Source: Mantis religiosa
Taxonomy: Eukaryota > Arthropoda > Insecta > Mantodea > Mantidae
Reading direction: 5' to 3'
Length of the DNA: 64,000 nucleotides
Assembly: GCA_030765055.1 (NCBI GenBank)
Contig: CM060953.1
Coordinates: 195,873,482 to 195,937,481, forward strand
Shown: piece after piece, positions 33,730 to 43,370 of the stretch
Layout of the letters: the number at the start of each line of letters is the position of its first letter
Position numbering within the stretch: the stretch's first letter is position 1
Translations under genes and position numbers: made by a program
Notes under the pieces: generated by a model
Told to the model about the DNA's origin: nothing
The model's input: the letters and a program-made list of their open reading frames with translations, nothing else
Databases searched by the model: none

Positions 33730-34070
33730 CAGCTGGATCATCAACACTGTCTCAATCAGAGTACTCTTCATTTTCATTTTCAGTAACACTGCATGATGCA
33801 ATTATGTCTTCCTCTGCAATCGGTTAATAACCTCTGTCATTGTCAATGTCCTCTTCATCAGCATCGGGACAACCACTCATATTTTTAAAAATGTCTATAA
33901 CATCTTCTTCCATACTTACTTTTTATTCTTCAATATTGTTTTCTGGAAATTCACACGCAGTATTACACAACTTTTTCTACGACTTTATCAAAATTTGTCT
34001 TCTAACGTGGTCCCAAGCAGGTGAGGTGAATGAAATGAATTCGCCCGCTCGCAAGAGAATTCAAGTAATG
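33730..34070 (-). pseudogene. Tigger/pogo transposase C-terminal remnant
   Basis: The minus strand reads WDHVRRQILIKS, a stop, then KLCNTACEFPENNIEE. It continues with VIDIFKNMSGCPDADEEDID and then GY, a stop, and PIAEEDIIACSV. The Trp-Asp helix followed by an acidic tail is the usual C-terminus of pogo/Tigger transposases. The DDE and CENP-B-like domains are missing from this copy. Confidence 0.7.
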
Positions 34071-34175
34071 TACTTACTTTGTTAAACAAGTCGCCTTTTA
34101 TTATAATTTAATACATAATTCTGTTTCTCAAAACTGGTTTAGTTTATAGGTCCGGGTTAACGAGGTTTTACTGTG

Positions 34176-35329
34176 TATTCAAATAATAAAAATATTAAAT
34201 TTTTAAACGACATGCAGTTTTGTAGAAAGAAAATACCGTGAGAATATTAAGTAGATATAGGAGTATGTTTTTGTAAATATAGTTAAAAATGGGTAGACAA
34301 ATCAGTGAATATAATACATGTAAACACGTTGTTCTTGCATCATATGTGAGAAAGAAGTTGCAAAGGTCTTTATATTCATAAACGCTTATCTGGTTAGGTA
34401 TTTTCGAGTCTCTACTGTAACTTGGTATTGTTTTGGATTGTTAACATCGTATCACTTGTTACACGGCCTCTTAAACATTTGAAGTAAGTTATAGAAAGGC
34501 AATATATACGCCCTGGGCATGTTTCTTTATCCGGTACAGGATCAAGGCTTGACCTTACCATTCCTTAACATTCACTTTACCACAAACATAGCTTTGAGAT
34601 CTACTAAACGATCGTTTGACCATATAGATTACAAGAGAGGTCACACAAATATCATATATTGCACTCACAGAGCTTTCTCTACCGTATACATAGCAGCTGA
34701 GGAAGTATACTGCATTCCACCAAAAGTTCTATAATACATTTTGAAGACGCTAGAAATACAAAAGTAGTAGACAGTGTTACTGTGTGAATAGCATAGATCC
34801 AAAACTCTGATGTGTTCCACTTACATGACTTTCTCTACTCTTGTACAGACTATTCTTACAGACACCTACGCCTCTATCTAGGTGTAAGGGGATATGGGAA
34901 TACAGTAGACTTAGTGACAGTCAAATGTTTTAACAGCTGCTCGCTAAGCGATTACTATGAAATATCTTTCAGGTCTTATTTTACCATTCTTTTGTTTGGC
35001 CAAGAGATAAAACAATAAATAAGGACTTCGATTTAGTACAAACTACAAGTATGAGAAACTTTAGTCAGATAAAAACGAATACGTTAAAAATAATTCAATC
35101 CACAAAAATATATTGGACATAAATTTGTGTTTTAAGGAACTCTACCTTTCTGATACGTGGGGAAGCTGAAATGTCCCGGTCCACACAGTAAAAAGAGCAG
35201 TCTAATTCCTTTTTTATTTTTATTTCCCAACATAATTTTCGGAAAGGCTAATATATTTGTTATAACGGTGTTCTAATTTGATCAAACCATCTCTGTAGTG
35301 CAATAGCTGTTTACTGCAACAATGACCTA
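34176..35329. other. Unassigned stretch
   Basis: Only short open frames with no recognised domain. The bases 34540-34615 faintly resemble 30125-30190, possibly a shared dispersed repeat. Confidence 0.4.
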
Positions 35330-36060
35330 CTCGTTGTTGTCAAATCTTCGTCCTCCAAGAACATTTTTGAGGTTCAGGAATAGGTGGTAGTCACTGGGCG
35401 CTAGATCTGGCGAATAGGCTGAATGGTAAAGCAATTTGAACTTAAATTCCCACTGCAATTAGTGAAGGATGGGCTGGAGCATTGTCGTGAAGAATGACGT
35501 CCAAATGACGTCTTTTTCTTTTCACCTCATCACTCAAAATTTGTAGTAAACTTGATTAGTAGTCACCAGTGATACTTTTACGCTTTTCCGAGTAATCAAT
35601 AAAACCAGTTCCCTGTGCATCCCATTAAACACCCGCCATAACCTAGTGAGTTCACAAATTTGACTTTGCCTTCTTTTGGAGTTGGTTCACCTGGCGCAAT
35701 TCACTGTTTTGACGTGATCTATTTTCTGGAGTGTAGTGATGTATCCAAGTTTCAACCATGGTAATAATCCGTCTCAAAAATTCATTGGGGTTTTTATAGC
35801 ACAGCTCCAAATTCTTAACAGAAACAGTTTTTCTTTGCAACTTTTGATCAGGTGTCAACAAACACGACACCCATCTTTCACAGACCTTGTACGGTATAAG
35901 CCCAAAACATTACTTAAAATATTACCTGCACGTTCTTTTGATACGTTTACAGCCTCCGCTATCTCAGACAACTTTAATCTGTGGACTTCCAGTACTAAAC
36001 GATGAATTTTTTCAGTAATCTCTGGAGTTGTGACTTCCACAGGACGCATCAGGACAGGAC
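35330..36060 (-). pseudogene. mariner transposase pseudogene (separate subfamily)
   Basis: On the minus strand a PVEVTTPEITEKIHRLVL linker and HTH block (LSEIAEAVNVSKERAGNIL) occupy 36040-35930. CNPNEFLRRI-type sequence and VETWIHHYTPENRSRQ follow near 35790-35715. The usual first catalytic Asp in the DETW box is Val here. The remainder, to about 35340, carries recognisable but stop-ridden segments of the catalytic domain (for example an HSSRQCSSPS region, the out-of-frame counterpart of the second Asp block). Clearly inactive. Confidence 0.8.
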
Positions 36061-36269
36061 ATTGACGCATCAATAGTAAAAGAAGCAGAAAAAAACAAGT
36101 GCAGGAAGTGTCTAAGGAAGCAACAATTAGGATGAGAGGTGAAGAGAGGACGAGAGAGGATGCTGAGACAGCTAGGTGTGAGAAATTTGGAACAGGAATG
36201 CTTTGAATTTTGGACATGTTACATAAAAGCACAACATTATCTTCTTTTGCCATTTACCTAACTTGCTTT

Positions 36270-37249
36270 TTTTTTAAACTTTACATACACTTTCCTAGAA
36301 AGCTACAGCAGATAGAGCATTGACTTTTTTGTGAATTTGCAGAATATACTGTTCTAAACAGTCAATGAAAGCTTCATATGTTACACTTTCATGAAATTCC
36401 TCAAAAAATATTTTCATGTATGAGCAGTTAAATAATAAAGAGTACATTATTATTGATTTTTCAAATTGTTATTATTGATTAAAATGACTTAATGATTCAC
36501 CAACTATGTGTAATAGCATGTTTGTAAAGTGATTAAAAAGTTTGAAATGTGTTAGCAGTTTAGGAGAAAAGGGCACTTAAAGAAGAAAATGCGTGAAAAC
36601 CTTTGACAATTTTGTGTTTATTAGAATATCAATGGATAAAAAGTTCCTTACTTTATTTATGATTTTTTTATGGTTTCGGAATAAGAAGAGACCTATATGT
36701 AAGTGGTAAAAGTTTCATTATGATAAATTGCATAGCTTTCAAGAAACTCTAACACAATTGCATTGAAATTCTACATGGAAATAGCTACTCTGACATTACC
36801 AACTGTCATATGTTTTACAGCCTACATTCAATAAACTTGGTACACGATCATTGTTACAGTTGAGTGATGTAAGGCAAGAGAACAAAAGGAAACGATTTTA
36901 CGTGGTTCCACACAAGATAACGGAAAAAGTATTGTCATGCATTTTCCTTTACAGCGTATCCATTAGAGTCATACATCCAAGGAGAAAGTTTTATAGATTA
37001 GACACGATTTTAGATAACCTAAGTGTGTCGGTCAGTGAGTCCTGCACGACTAATAAAAATTTGCTTTAACTGGGAGAAAGCACTGCAGTCAACCTTGAAG
37101 TTTCGTACACTAGCAAATTGGCTATTAACGTAATCGATTTACAAACTATGTAATCGAAATGTTGCTTTCAGGGCAAAGTGTTTGAATAAAAAATGTATTA
37201 TTATTAACAGTTGTACAACAATTAACGCTGTTTATTTTTTCTTTTTAAG
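36270..37249. other. Upstream region or intron of the 37.3-kb gene
   Basis: No coding exon was identified. A polypyrimidine tract and AAG acceptor lead into the exon at 37250, so at least part of this is intron. The first coding exon (expected to supply only the start codon and one or two residues) was not found. Confidence 0.4.
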
Positions 37250-38064
37250 GTATTCCAAATTTGTGCGCTGGTGTTGGCAGTGTTAGTAGCAGCAGTCACC
37301 GCTAGGCCGGACAGCGCTGGAATCGTGCCAATGGTGGATGGCTTTGCATATGGTAATGTTCTTAAGAAATTGTATTATTACAGAAAACGTTATTTAAGGA
37401 CAAATGTTACTCCCTTGAATGTTTTGTTGACTAACTTACAGAGTACTTCACTAAATGTCATTGTCCAGATATGGAACCAGAAAGTATAGGTCAATTGGTG
37501 AGTTTTATGTCGCGTCGGCATGTTGGCCATGGTAGCTCAGGGGGTTAGAGCGGTAGGACGGAAACCAACAGATCCATGGTTCAAATTCCGGCTGTGGCAT
37601 TGAATTTTTCAGTTGACTCTAATTACTTGCAAAGTATACGTGTTATAAATTTCACGTTAACAAAATTAGTGTAATGTTTTTGAAACCCATATAACTTAAA
37701 CATGTTAGATAAGATATCTGCTGAATTATTAATGATACTCTTGTTTACTTAGTTTATAAAATGTATAAGTTTAAGATGCTGTCATAATAAAAGAATTGCA
37801 TTTCTCATTTTCTTTAAAATGGTGGAGTTTCTGTTGTTTTGTTCTACAGTAATGTTTTTCTCAGGCATATCCATAAACCAAGGGAAGTGTTACGTAGTTC
37901 TAGTGTTAATATTTGATGGTACTGTTTCAGGAGGTATCCCGTACGGCAGTGTGACGGGGCAGGTGGCAGAATTCTACAAGCAGCGAGGCGGTGTAGGCGA
38001 CCTGGAACTAGGAAGAACGTTGTACGACGATTTCCTCACCTTCGGCAACTTCATCATCGGCTGA
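37250..38064 (+). CDS. Small secreted protein gene, two coding exons seen (37250-37352, 37931-38064)
   Basis: The acceptor TTTTTAAG precedes 37250 and the donor after 37352 is GTAATG. The second acceptor is TGTTTCAG before 37931, and the stop TGA is at 38062-38064. The exons join in frame (phase 1), giving 78 residues. The N-terminus (VFQICALVLAVLVAAVTA) is a hydrophobic signal-peptide core with a good cleavage site after VTA, and the exon begins in phase 0, so a short upstream exon ending ATG-AAR would complete it. The mature part is about 60 residues, rich in Gly, Tyr and Phe, with GFAYGGIPYGSVTG across the intron and a conserved-looking acidic/aromatic tail (LYDDFLTFGNFIIG). No cysteines follow the signal, so it is not a disulfide-rich defensin type. 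The family is not recognised; function unknown. Codon use is GC-richer than its surroundings. An AATAAA lies 309 bases after the stop. Confidence 0.72.
37488..37620 (+). mobile_element. tRNA-like hairpin element in the intron of the secreted-protein gene
   Basis: The tRNA-like module is at 37526-37598 (GCCATGGTAGCTCAGGGGGT, GGTTCAAATTCCGG). Inverted repeats are GGTCAATTGGTGAGTTTTAT (37488) and ATTGAATTTTTCAGTTGACT (37600). It lies wholly inside the 578-bp intron 37353-37930, in gene sense. Confidence 0.8.
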
Positions 38065-38372
38065 ACAAGAATGCATTGGGACCTCGCATAACAAAACTAG
38101 TCTGCAAAAGGAGAGTGGACGTAAAACCTGTTATTTAAGTGAAGTTGGCAGATGGTGATTTGTGGAAGTGAACGCACAACTCGTTCAAGGGCTAGGACCT
38201 GACAAGTGATGCCTTTAAAATCACCGCTGAGACCGTGTTTCATTTGTTAAAACAGTGTAGAGTCACTACAGCTGTTGATGTTTTCAAACTCAAAGACCTA
38301 GCCTCAGGGAAACACTAGTTCTAGAGCAAAGACAAAAGATTTTATATAGCTGAAGGTATTAACTCTCCCCGA

Positions 38373-38378
38373 AATAAA
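38373..38378 (+). promoter_or_regulatory. Candidate polyadenylation signal of the secreted-protein gene
   Basis: AATAAA in the presumed 3' untranslated region, about 310 bases after the stop codon. A second AATAAA-like word is near 38709. Confidence 0.45.
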
Positions 38379-38917
38379 TAACTTCAGAAAAGTTGACAAC
38401 ATAAAGAAATTACATCACCAAAGGTAAATTTCACTCAAAATGCTACCTAAACAGCATCCTTCCACACGAGACACAAGTGCACTAAAAGATACTCAAAATC
38501 CTCATAATAGGGACGACGTGGTGCATGAAAAATTATTAAAAACTGCAAAATTTTGTGTAGAGAAAAAAAAATCACAAGGAATGCATCCAGCACAACTCCA
38601 ACAATATACCAAGACTCGCAGAAAAACAAATGCTCGAGCAGAAATTTAATAATGACTTACGTTATAATGGTCCTGATATAAAGGGAGGAATCTTCTAATT
38701 ATATTACAATAAAAGTAATTTAGGAATTAGAGAATCAAGTGATCGAATACCTACGTCATTAATAATAAAAATAAAACCAGACTTGCCACTATGAACCAAA
38801 CAGAAATAGTTCAAAATATATTCAGAAGTTCTAATTTCAAAATTTGTTTCATGTTTCATATTTCATTTACTTATTCTTATATGTAAGAAGGTAACAAACA
38901 TTTCATTAAAATAGGTA

Positions 38918-39300
38918 GTCAACATGAAAAAATCAGTGCCACGGCCAGGATTTGAACCACGGATCACCTAGTTTCCGTCCAGCCAATCTTAAAATAATAA
39001 GAGATAAATGATGAAGCCTGGGACCTAAGTACTTACGATAGTAAGTCGCCACAAACGGTGTATCTCGAATGCGAGAGCCCCTAGTGGTCTACCGGGGAAA
39101 TGTACGAGTCAATTGGAGAATTTAATATCATTATGGCAAGTTGGCCATGGTAGCTGAATGAGTTAGAGCGTCGGGACGGAAACCAGGAGAACCATAGTTC
39201 AAATCCCGGCCATGGCAATGAATTTTTCATGTTGACTCTATCAAAAACCTTAGCCTATATACGGCTAGTGTGAGGAAATGATTAATTTCCATCAATTAAC
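38918..39300 (+). mobile_element. tRNA-like hairpin element with an additional inverted head
   Basis: The plus-strand module at 39143-39216 has inverted repeats GAGTCAATTGGAGAATTTAA (39106) and GAATTTTTCATGTTGACTCT (39220-39240). It also has the shared tail CGGCTAGTGTGAGG, then ATTAATTTCCATCAATTAA. Upstream body sequence (39020-39100) is a single-copy relative of the 91-bp unit. At 38918-38990 a partial module lies in the opposite orientation, so the arrangement inverted head, body, forward head is the same as at 14258-17345, but unexpanded. Confidence 0.78.
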
Positions 39301-40299
39301 TAAACTTTCATTAAAAATTTGAGTTCTTGTTTTGATAGCTTAAAATGTTTCCATCTCTTATTCAGTTGTTTTGAAAAGTTTCACTCATATTCTTAAAATT
39401 AAACAGTTGAAAGTATCACATCACAATCTGCTGCATTAGTTCTCCCTAAATTGATCTTGAACTAGAAATGAAATTTAGAATAATAAGCTTCTAAAATTAC
39501 TTTGGACTGGAATTCCTGTAAGAATTGATTGTGTTCTAAATTACCAAGCAATCCTAAAACCAACTATTGTCATTTAAGGTGTTCAAATCGAATTTAATGG
39601 CCATATTTTAGCTGCGGAACGTTTGTTGTGTTTATTTAGTTTATATTTTCGTTAGAGCTGAAATACAATGCAAATATGTGCAGATGTCCTAATGGTTTTA
39701 TGCCTATACATTATAATCACACGATTACTGTATGCAATGTTTAAGATAATCGTTGCACATTTGAGTAAGTTTTGACACCACAGTGTAAGAAACTATATAT
39801 TTTCTAGAGTTCAGGTCCTGTAAGAGTGAATGATCACCCAATTTATCTACAATTTTGTTGGAATGAAACCTATATGTCAGTTTCAATACTAAATTCAAAA
39901 CGGAAATTACGTTTACAGCTTTAATATTGTGTTAAACTTTCAATATGTTTATTTTGGAGTCTTATTTATAACATTACATTCACATACTATGCTTACCTCG
40001 CACATATATTTTCAGTTTCTAGGCAAGACATTGTAATTAAGAATCCCTATTCTAATTACACTGGGCAACAAAAGAATAACTTATAAATGTTTCGAGCGCT
40101 TCACGAGTCAATTCCTACTAATTTTGGGTTGAGAAAAACAAGTATGACAATGACAAAAATTTTATTAGCTCTAGTTTCTATGATATACACAACATGGAAG
40201 TATTACATATTAACGGATTGAGAGAAAAGGATTCATTTTAATTACACACATGCTAACAACAGTGAAAGTTCATTTGTCTTGTTTTAACTGATAATTACA
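39301..40299. other. Unassigned AT-rich stretch
   Basis: No gene, array or element terminus recognised. Confidence 0.4.
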
Positions 40300-40891
40300 T
40301 GCTATGAGTTCTAAATTGCTTGACAAATACTTCGCAGATAGTCGTGTCAAAAGAGAATCATGTGGTGGCCTATTGACTTCGTCGTCTTTTAGCTTGCCTC
40401 TTGTGATGGAGTTCCGCAGAATCCCTATACAAAGACCAACAGTAATCCGCAAGCATTACTTCATTCCAACGGCCCTGATATCTTTGTTCCATAACAGAAA
40501 TGTCCTGATGGAATCTCTCCCCATGTTCATCACTAACAGCTCCACAACTAGGAGGGAAAAAGTCTAGGAAGTGGAGAAAATGCATCTTAAGGGACATGCT
40601 GCATCCAAGGTTACGATATTTTTGTAGGATCACTGTCACCAAATGCTTGTAGTTTTCATCTCTTTTGTTGCCTAAAAATCCATGAACATCACCCTTGCAG
40701 GATTCCCAAGCTTCCTTTTCTGTTCCCTCAAAAATTTGGTCAAATGCAGGATCCTTTACAAGTTCTCTTATTTGTGGCCCGAAAAAATGCCTTCCTTAAC
40801 TTTTACATCACTCAATTTCCAAAATTTCTCTCTGATTGTGTTTTGTTATTTGATAGGTGTGCCAATACCCAAAAAACTTCCATACATTTAA
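40300..40891 (-). pseudogene. Remnant of a conserved multi-copy arthropod protein of unknown function
   Basis: The minus strand reads VKVKEGIFSGPQIRELVKD, then AFDQIFEGTEKEAWESCKGD and VHGFLGNKRDENYKHLV. It continues with LGCSMSLKMHFLHFLDFFPP, GAVSDEHGERFHQDISVMEQ and RYQGRWNEVMLADYCWSLYRD. From general knowledge this block order recurs in many insect and crustacean genomes in large copy number, usually as fragments, so it probably belongs to a transposable element. Its biochemical role is unknown to me. Stops occur near 40850 and at the end (40370), and a start is not visible. The best frame is 90 codons (40370-40642). Confidence 0.7.
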
Positions 40892-42389
40892 AATCTTCAC
40901 TCTAAAAAATGAAAAACAAGAGCTAATCTATCATTTTTATGGTGACTTTTGAATTCAGCAGATGGAAAAAACACTTAAATTCACTATTTTTAAGCCCGAA
41001 ACATTTTAATTGTTGCCCAGTGTTACCAAAGGACAGTGAAAATAGTTATTATGCTTAGTATTTTAAATTTATTGTAATGTTCCTTGTGAATCAATTTTGC
41101 CTACGATACAATGTAAGTTAAGAGCAAATAAACCATAGGGCAAACTCGCAGATTTGTGATGCATGCAATATATTATATAGTATTTCACTTGTTAAAATTG
41201 TATTTATACAACTTTATATAATATAAACTAGGAAAATATCTGTTAAAAATATTAAATTCTTTACTAAAATACTTGGTTTCTAATGTGCAATACTGTTGAA
41301 AACAGTATTTTCCACAAGTTATAGAAGGAATGGAGTGGTTACCATGACAACAACTTTCATTTTCTTGTCTTTAAATGTTTACGTGACAAATGTATATAAA
41401 TAATTGACATACTATCAATATCTTCTCTTTGTGTATACAAATGTCTTCGGGTTTGAAACCATCAATAAATCTCAGTCATTGTATTATAACATTATTCATA
41501 AAGTTTAGCAAAATGGAAATGTTTAGTGTTACAAATCTGTAACAGAATCTTTCAAATATCATTTCAAACTTTAAATCTTGTAAATAAAAGCCTTGAGATG
41601 GGTTTGTAGTTTTGAATAGTATATGAAGTAAATTCAACATGTACAATTGTCCCCAGGATCCGATACAAATCGATATCCTTAGGGGTAGAGGGCATCCAAC
41701 AGGTAATTCAAACTGTTACTTTATGATATTAGTCCTAGATTATTCAAATCTTAATAAAATACACATTAGATCATTTTGAAAAGAGTCTATATTACAATCT
41801 GCTTCCATTAAGGTCTTTTTATTTATGAATGTATAAACACAATTGTGGTGTACATTTCTCATAAGCTATCCCTCGATACTTACTAACAAAGCAGAAAATA
41901 TTTGCTACATTCTATATCCAATATATTTTACTTTTACACAGATTACAAAAATTATTGCTTACTGCCCTAAGAATTTCAATTTAATTATAAACCTTTCCAC
42001 ATTTCGTTGTAGGTTTAATACACGAAACCCAATTGGCAGCCAGATGTTTAAAAGCAGTACACTATATGAAGTTCCATGACGTAATAAAAAACAAATAGAG
42101 TTGTACATCAATAAAATGACAAACGTATGGAAAAATATTTGATATAAATTTCGCATCTTAAAGCAGACTATACTTTTAGTGAAATTTGTTTTTGACTATC
42201 TCCTAGGGTTTACCCGTTGTAGAAGATTATAAACAATTCCTTTCAAATAAATATATCAGGAAACTTAAAGTAAAACACTTTAAATATTTGGGTTCAGCAT
42301 ACAAATATAATAATTTGTAATATAAAATTTCACTTATATTAAAAGAAAATGGCAATTTTCTTATTAGTTGATTAGGATCGTGTTTTTGT
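40892..42389. other. Unassigned AT-rich stretch
   Basis: Frames are short and without recognised domains. Confidence 0.4.
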
Positions 42390-43370
42390 GAAATCTGCTT
42401 CACATCATCAGCTCAAACAACCTCGTTGTTACGATCACTAGATGTCACTATGTTTTTGCAGGTACTACGAAAATCTAAAAATGAAATAAACTTAGAAACA
42501 GAATCAACTGCTGGTATTTCAAAATTCATTATGCGATTCTTATTTTTTTAAATATTTTTATTGAAACCATTTAATCTACCGGACTATTTAATTATTTTAA
42601 TAATTCAACTTCTGGATTTATTTCATGGTTAAATGACCAAAAATGATCTGCTACGGCGAATTTATCAGTTTGTTTATATTTAATGTAACGAAAATGTTCT
42701 TTTGTTCTGGTTTCCAAATTACGCTTTGTCTTTCCAATATAAACTTTATCACAATCGAAACAATTACATTGGTAGATACCAGATCGTCTATTATTAGGAA
42801 TTTTATCTTTCTTAAAGAAATGCAGTAAATTTTGGATACTATATTTATTTTTAGGAACTAAAGTTATACCAAACTCTTTAAGAAAATTGAAAATGTTTAG
42901 TAACCCTAGAATGGCAAGTTATTTTTTTAAAATTATAATATTATTTTTAAGGGTATAAATATCATTAACAGTTTTTTTTGTATTTACATTTTTTATTTTT
43001 TTACGCATAAATTCTTTATTAAAACCATTAATTAAAGGAGTATTGATAATATGTTTATATTCTTTATTAAATTCCTCTTTATTTAGTGGTATATTTAATA
43101 ACCTCTAAATCAAACTTCTAAAACAGCAAATTTATGTGAAAAAGGGTTAAAACTATTATTTTTATGTGATTATTGATATGAGTAGACTTCTTATAAATAC
43201 CAAAGTTTAATTCATTATTATTTGTTATTATCTTTAGATCTAGAAAAGAAAAAAATCCATTAATTTCAGTCTCTAATATGAATTTTATGACGTTATCTTG
43301 TAAATTTAGTAATTTTAAGGCATCGTTTATGAGTGTATCAAGAACAGTAGCAAAAATGTTCATATTTTTC
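42390..43370 (-). pseudogene. Penelope-like element fragment with GIY-YIG endonuclease
   Basis: On the minus strand the RT C-terminal part has IKFILETEINGFFSFLDLKI, then NELNFGIYKKSTHINNHI (43290-43170). A one-base frameshift leads to NSFNPFSHKFAVLEV. After a degraded linker comes the GIY-YIG domain: GIYQCNCFDCDKVYIGKTKR (about 42775-42715), then NLETRTKEHFRYIKYKQTDK and FAVADHFWSFNHEINPE (to about 42610). These are the hallmark parts of endonuclease-bearing Penelope elements, and the GIY-YIG core and Arg of the helix look intact. The RT catalytic core is not found upstream (43370-43700), so the copy is 5'-truncated. Confidence 0.85.

Larger units (their letters stand above)
31831..34175 (-). 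mobile_element. Tigger/pogo-like DNA transposon with nested insertions
   Basis: Terminal inverted repeats are CAGTAAACCTCGTTTACC (31831) and the reverse complement GGGTTAACGAGGTTTTACTG (about 34153-34173), each next to TA. These are typical pogo/Tigger ends. The interior carries a degraded transposase C-terminus on the minus strand. An IS630-type element occupies 32183-33705, which leaves only about 0.8 kb of Tigger sequence. It is a non-autonomous or deleted copy. Confidence 0.85.

Noticed and set aside
36061..36253. Signal-peptide-like Leu run at the start of the mariner frame
   Set aside because: The upstream part of the open frame is antisense to a low-complexity purine-rich stretch and is not homologous to transposase; the mariner homology starts downstream of it.
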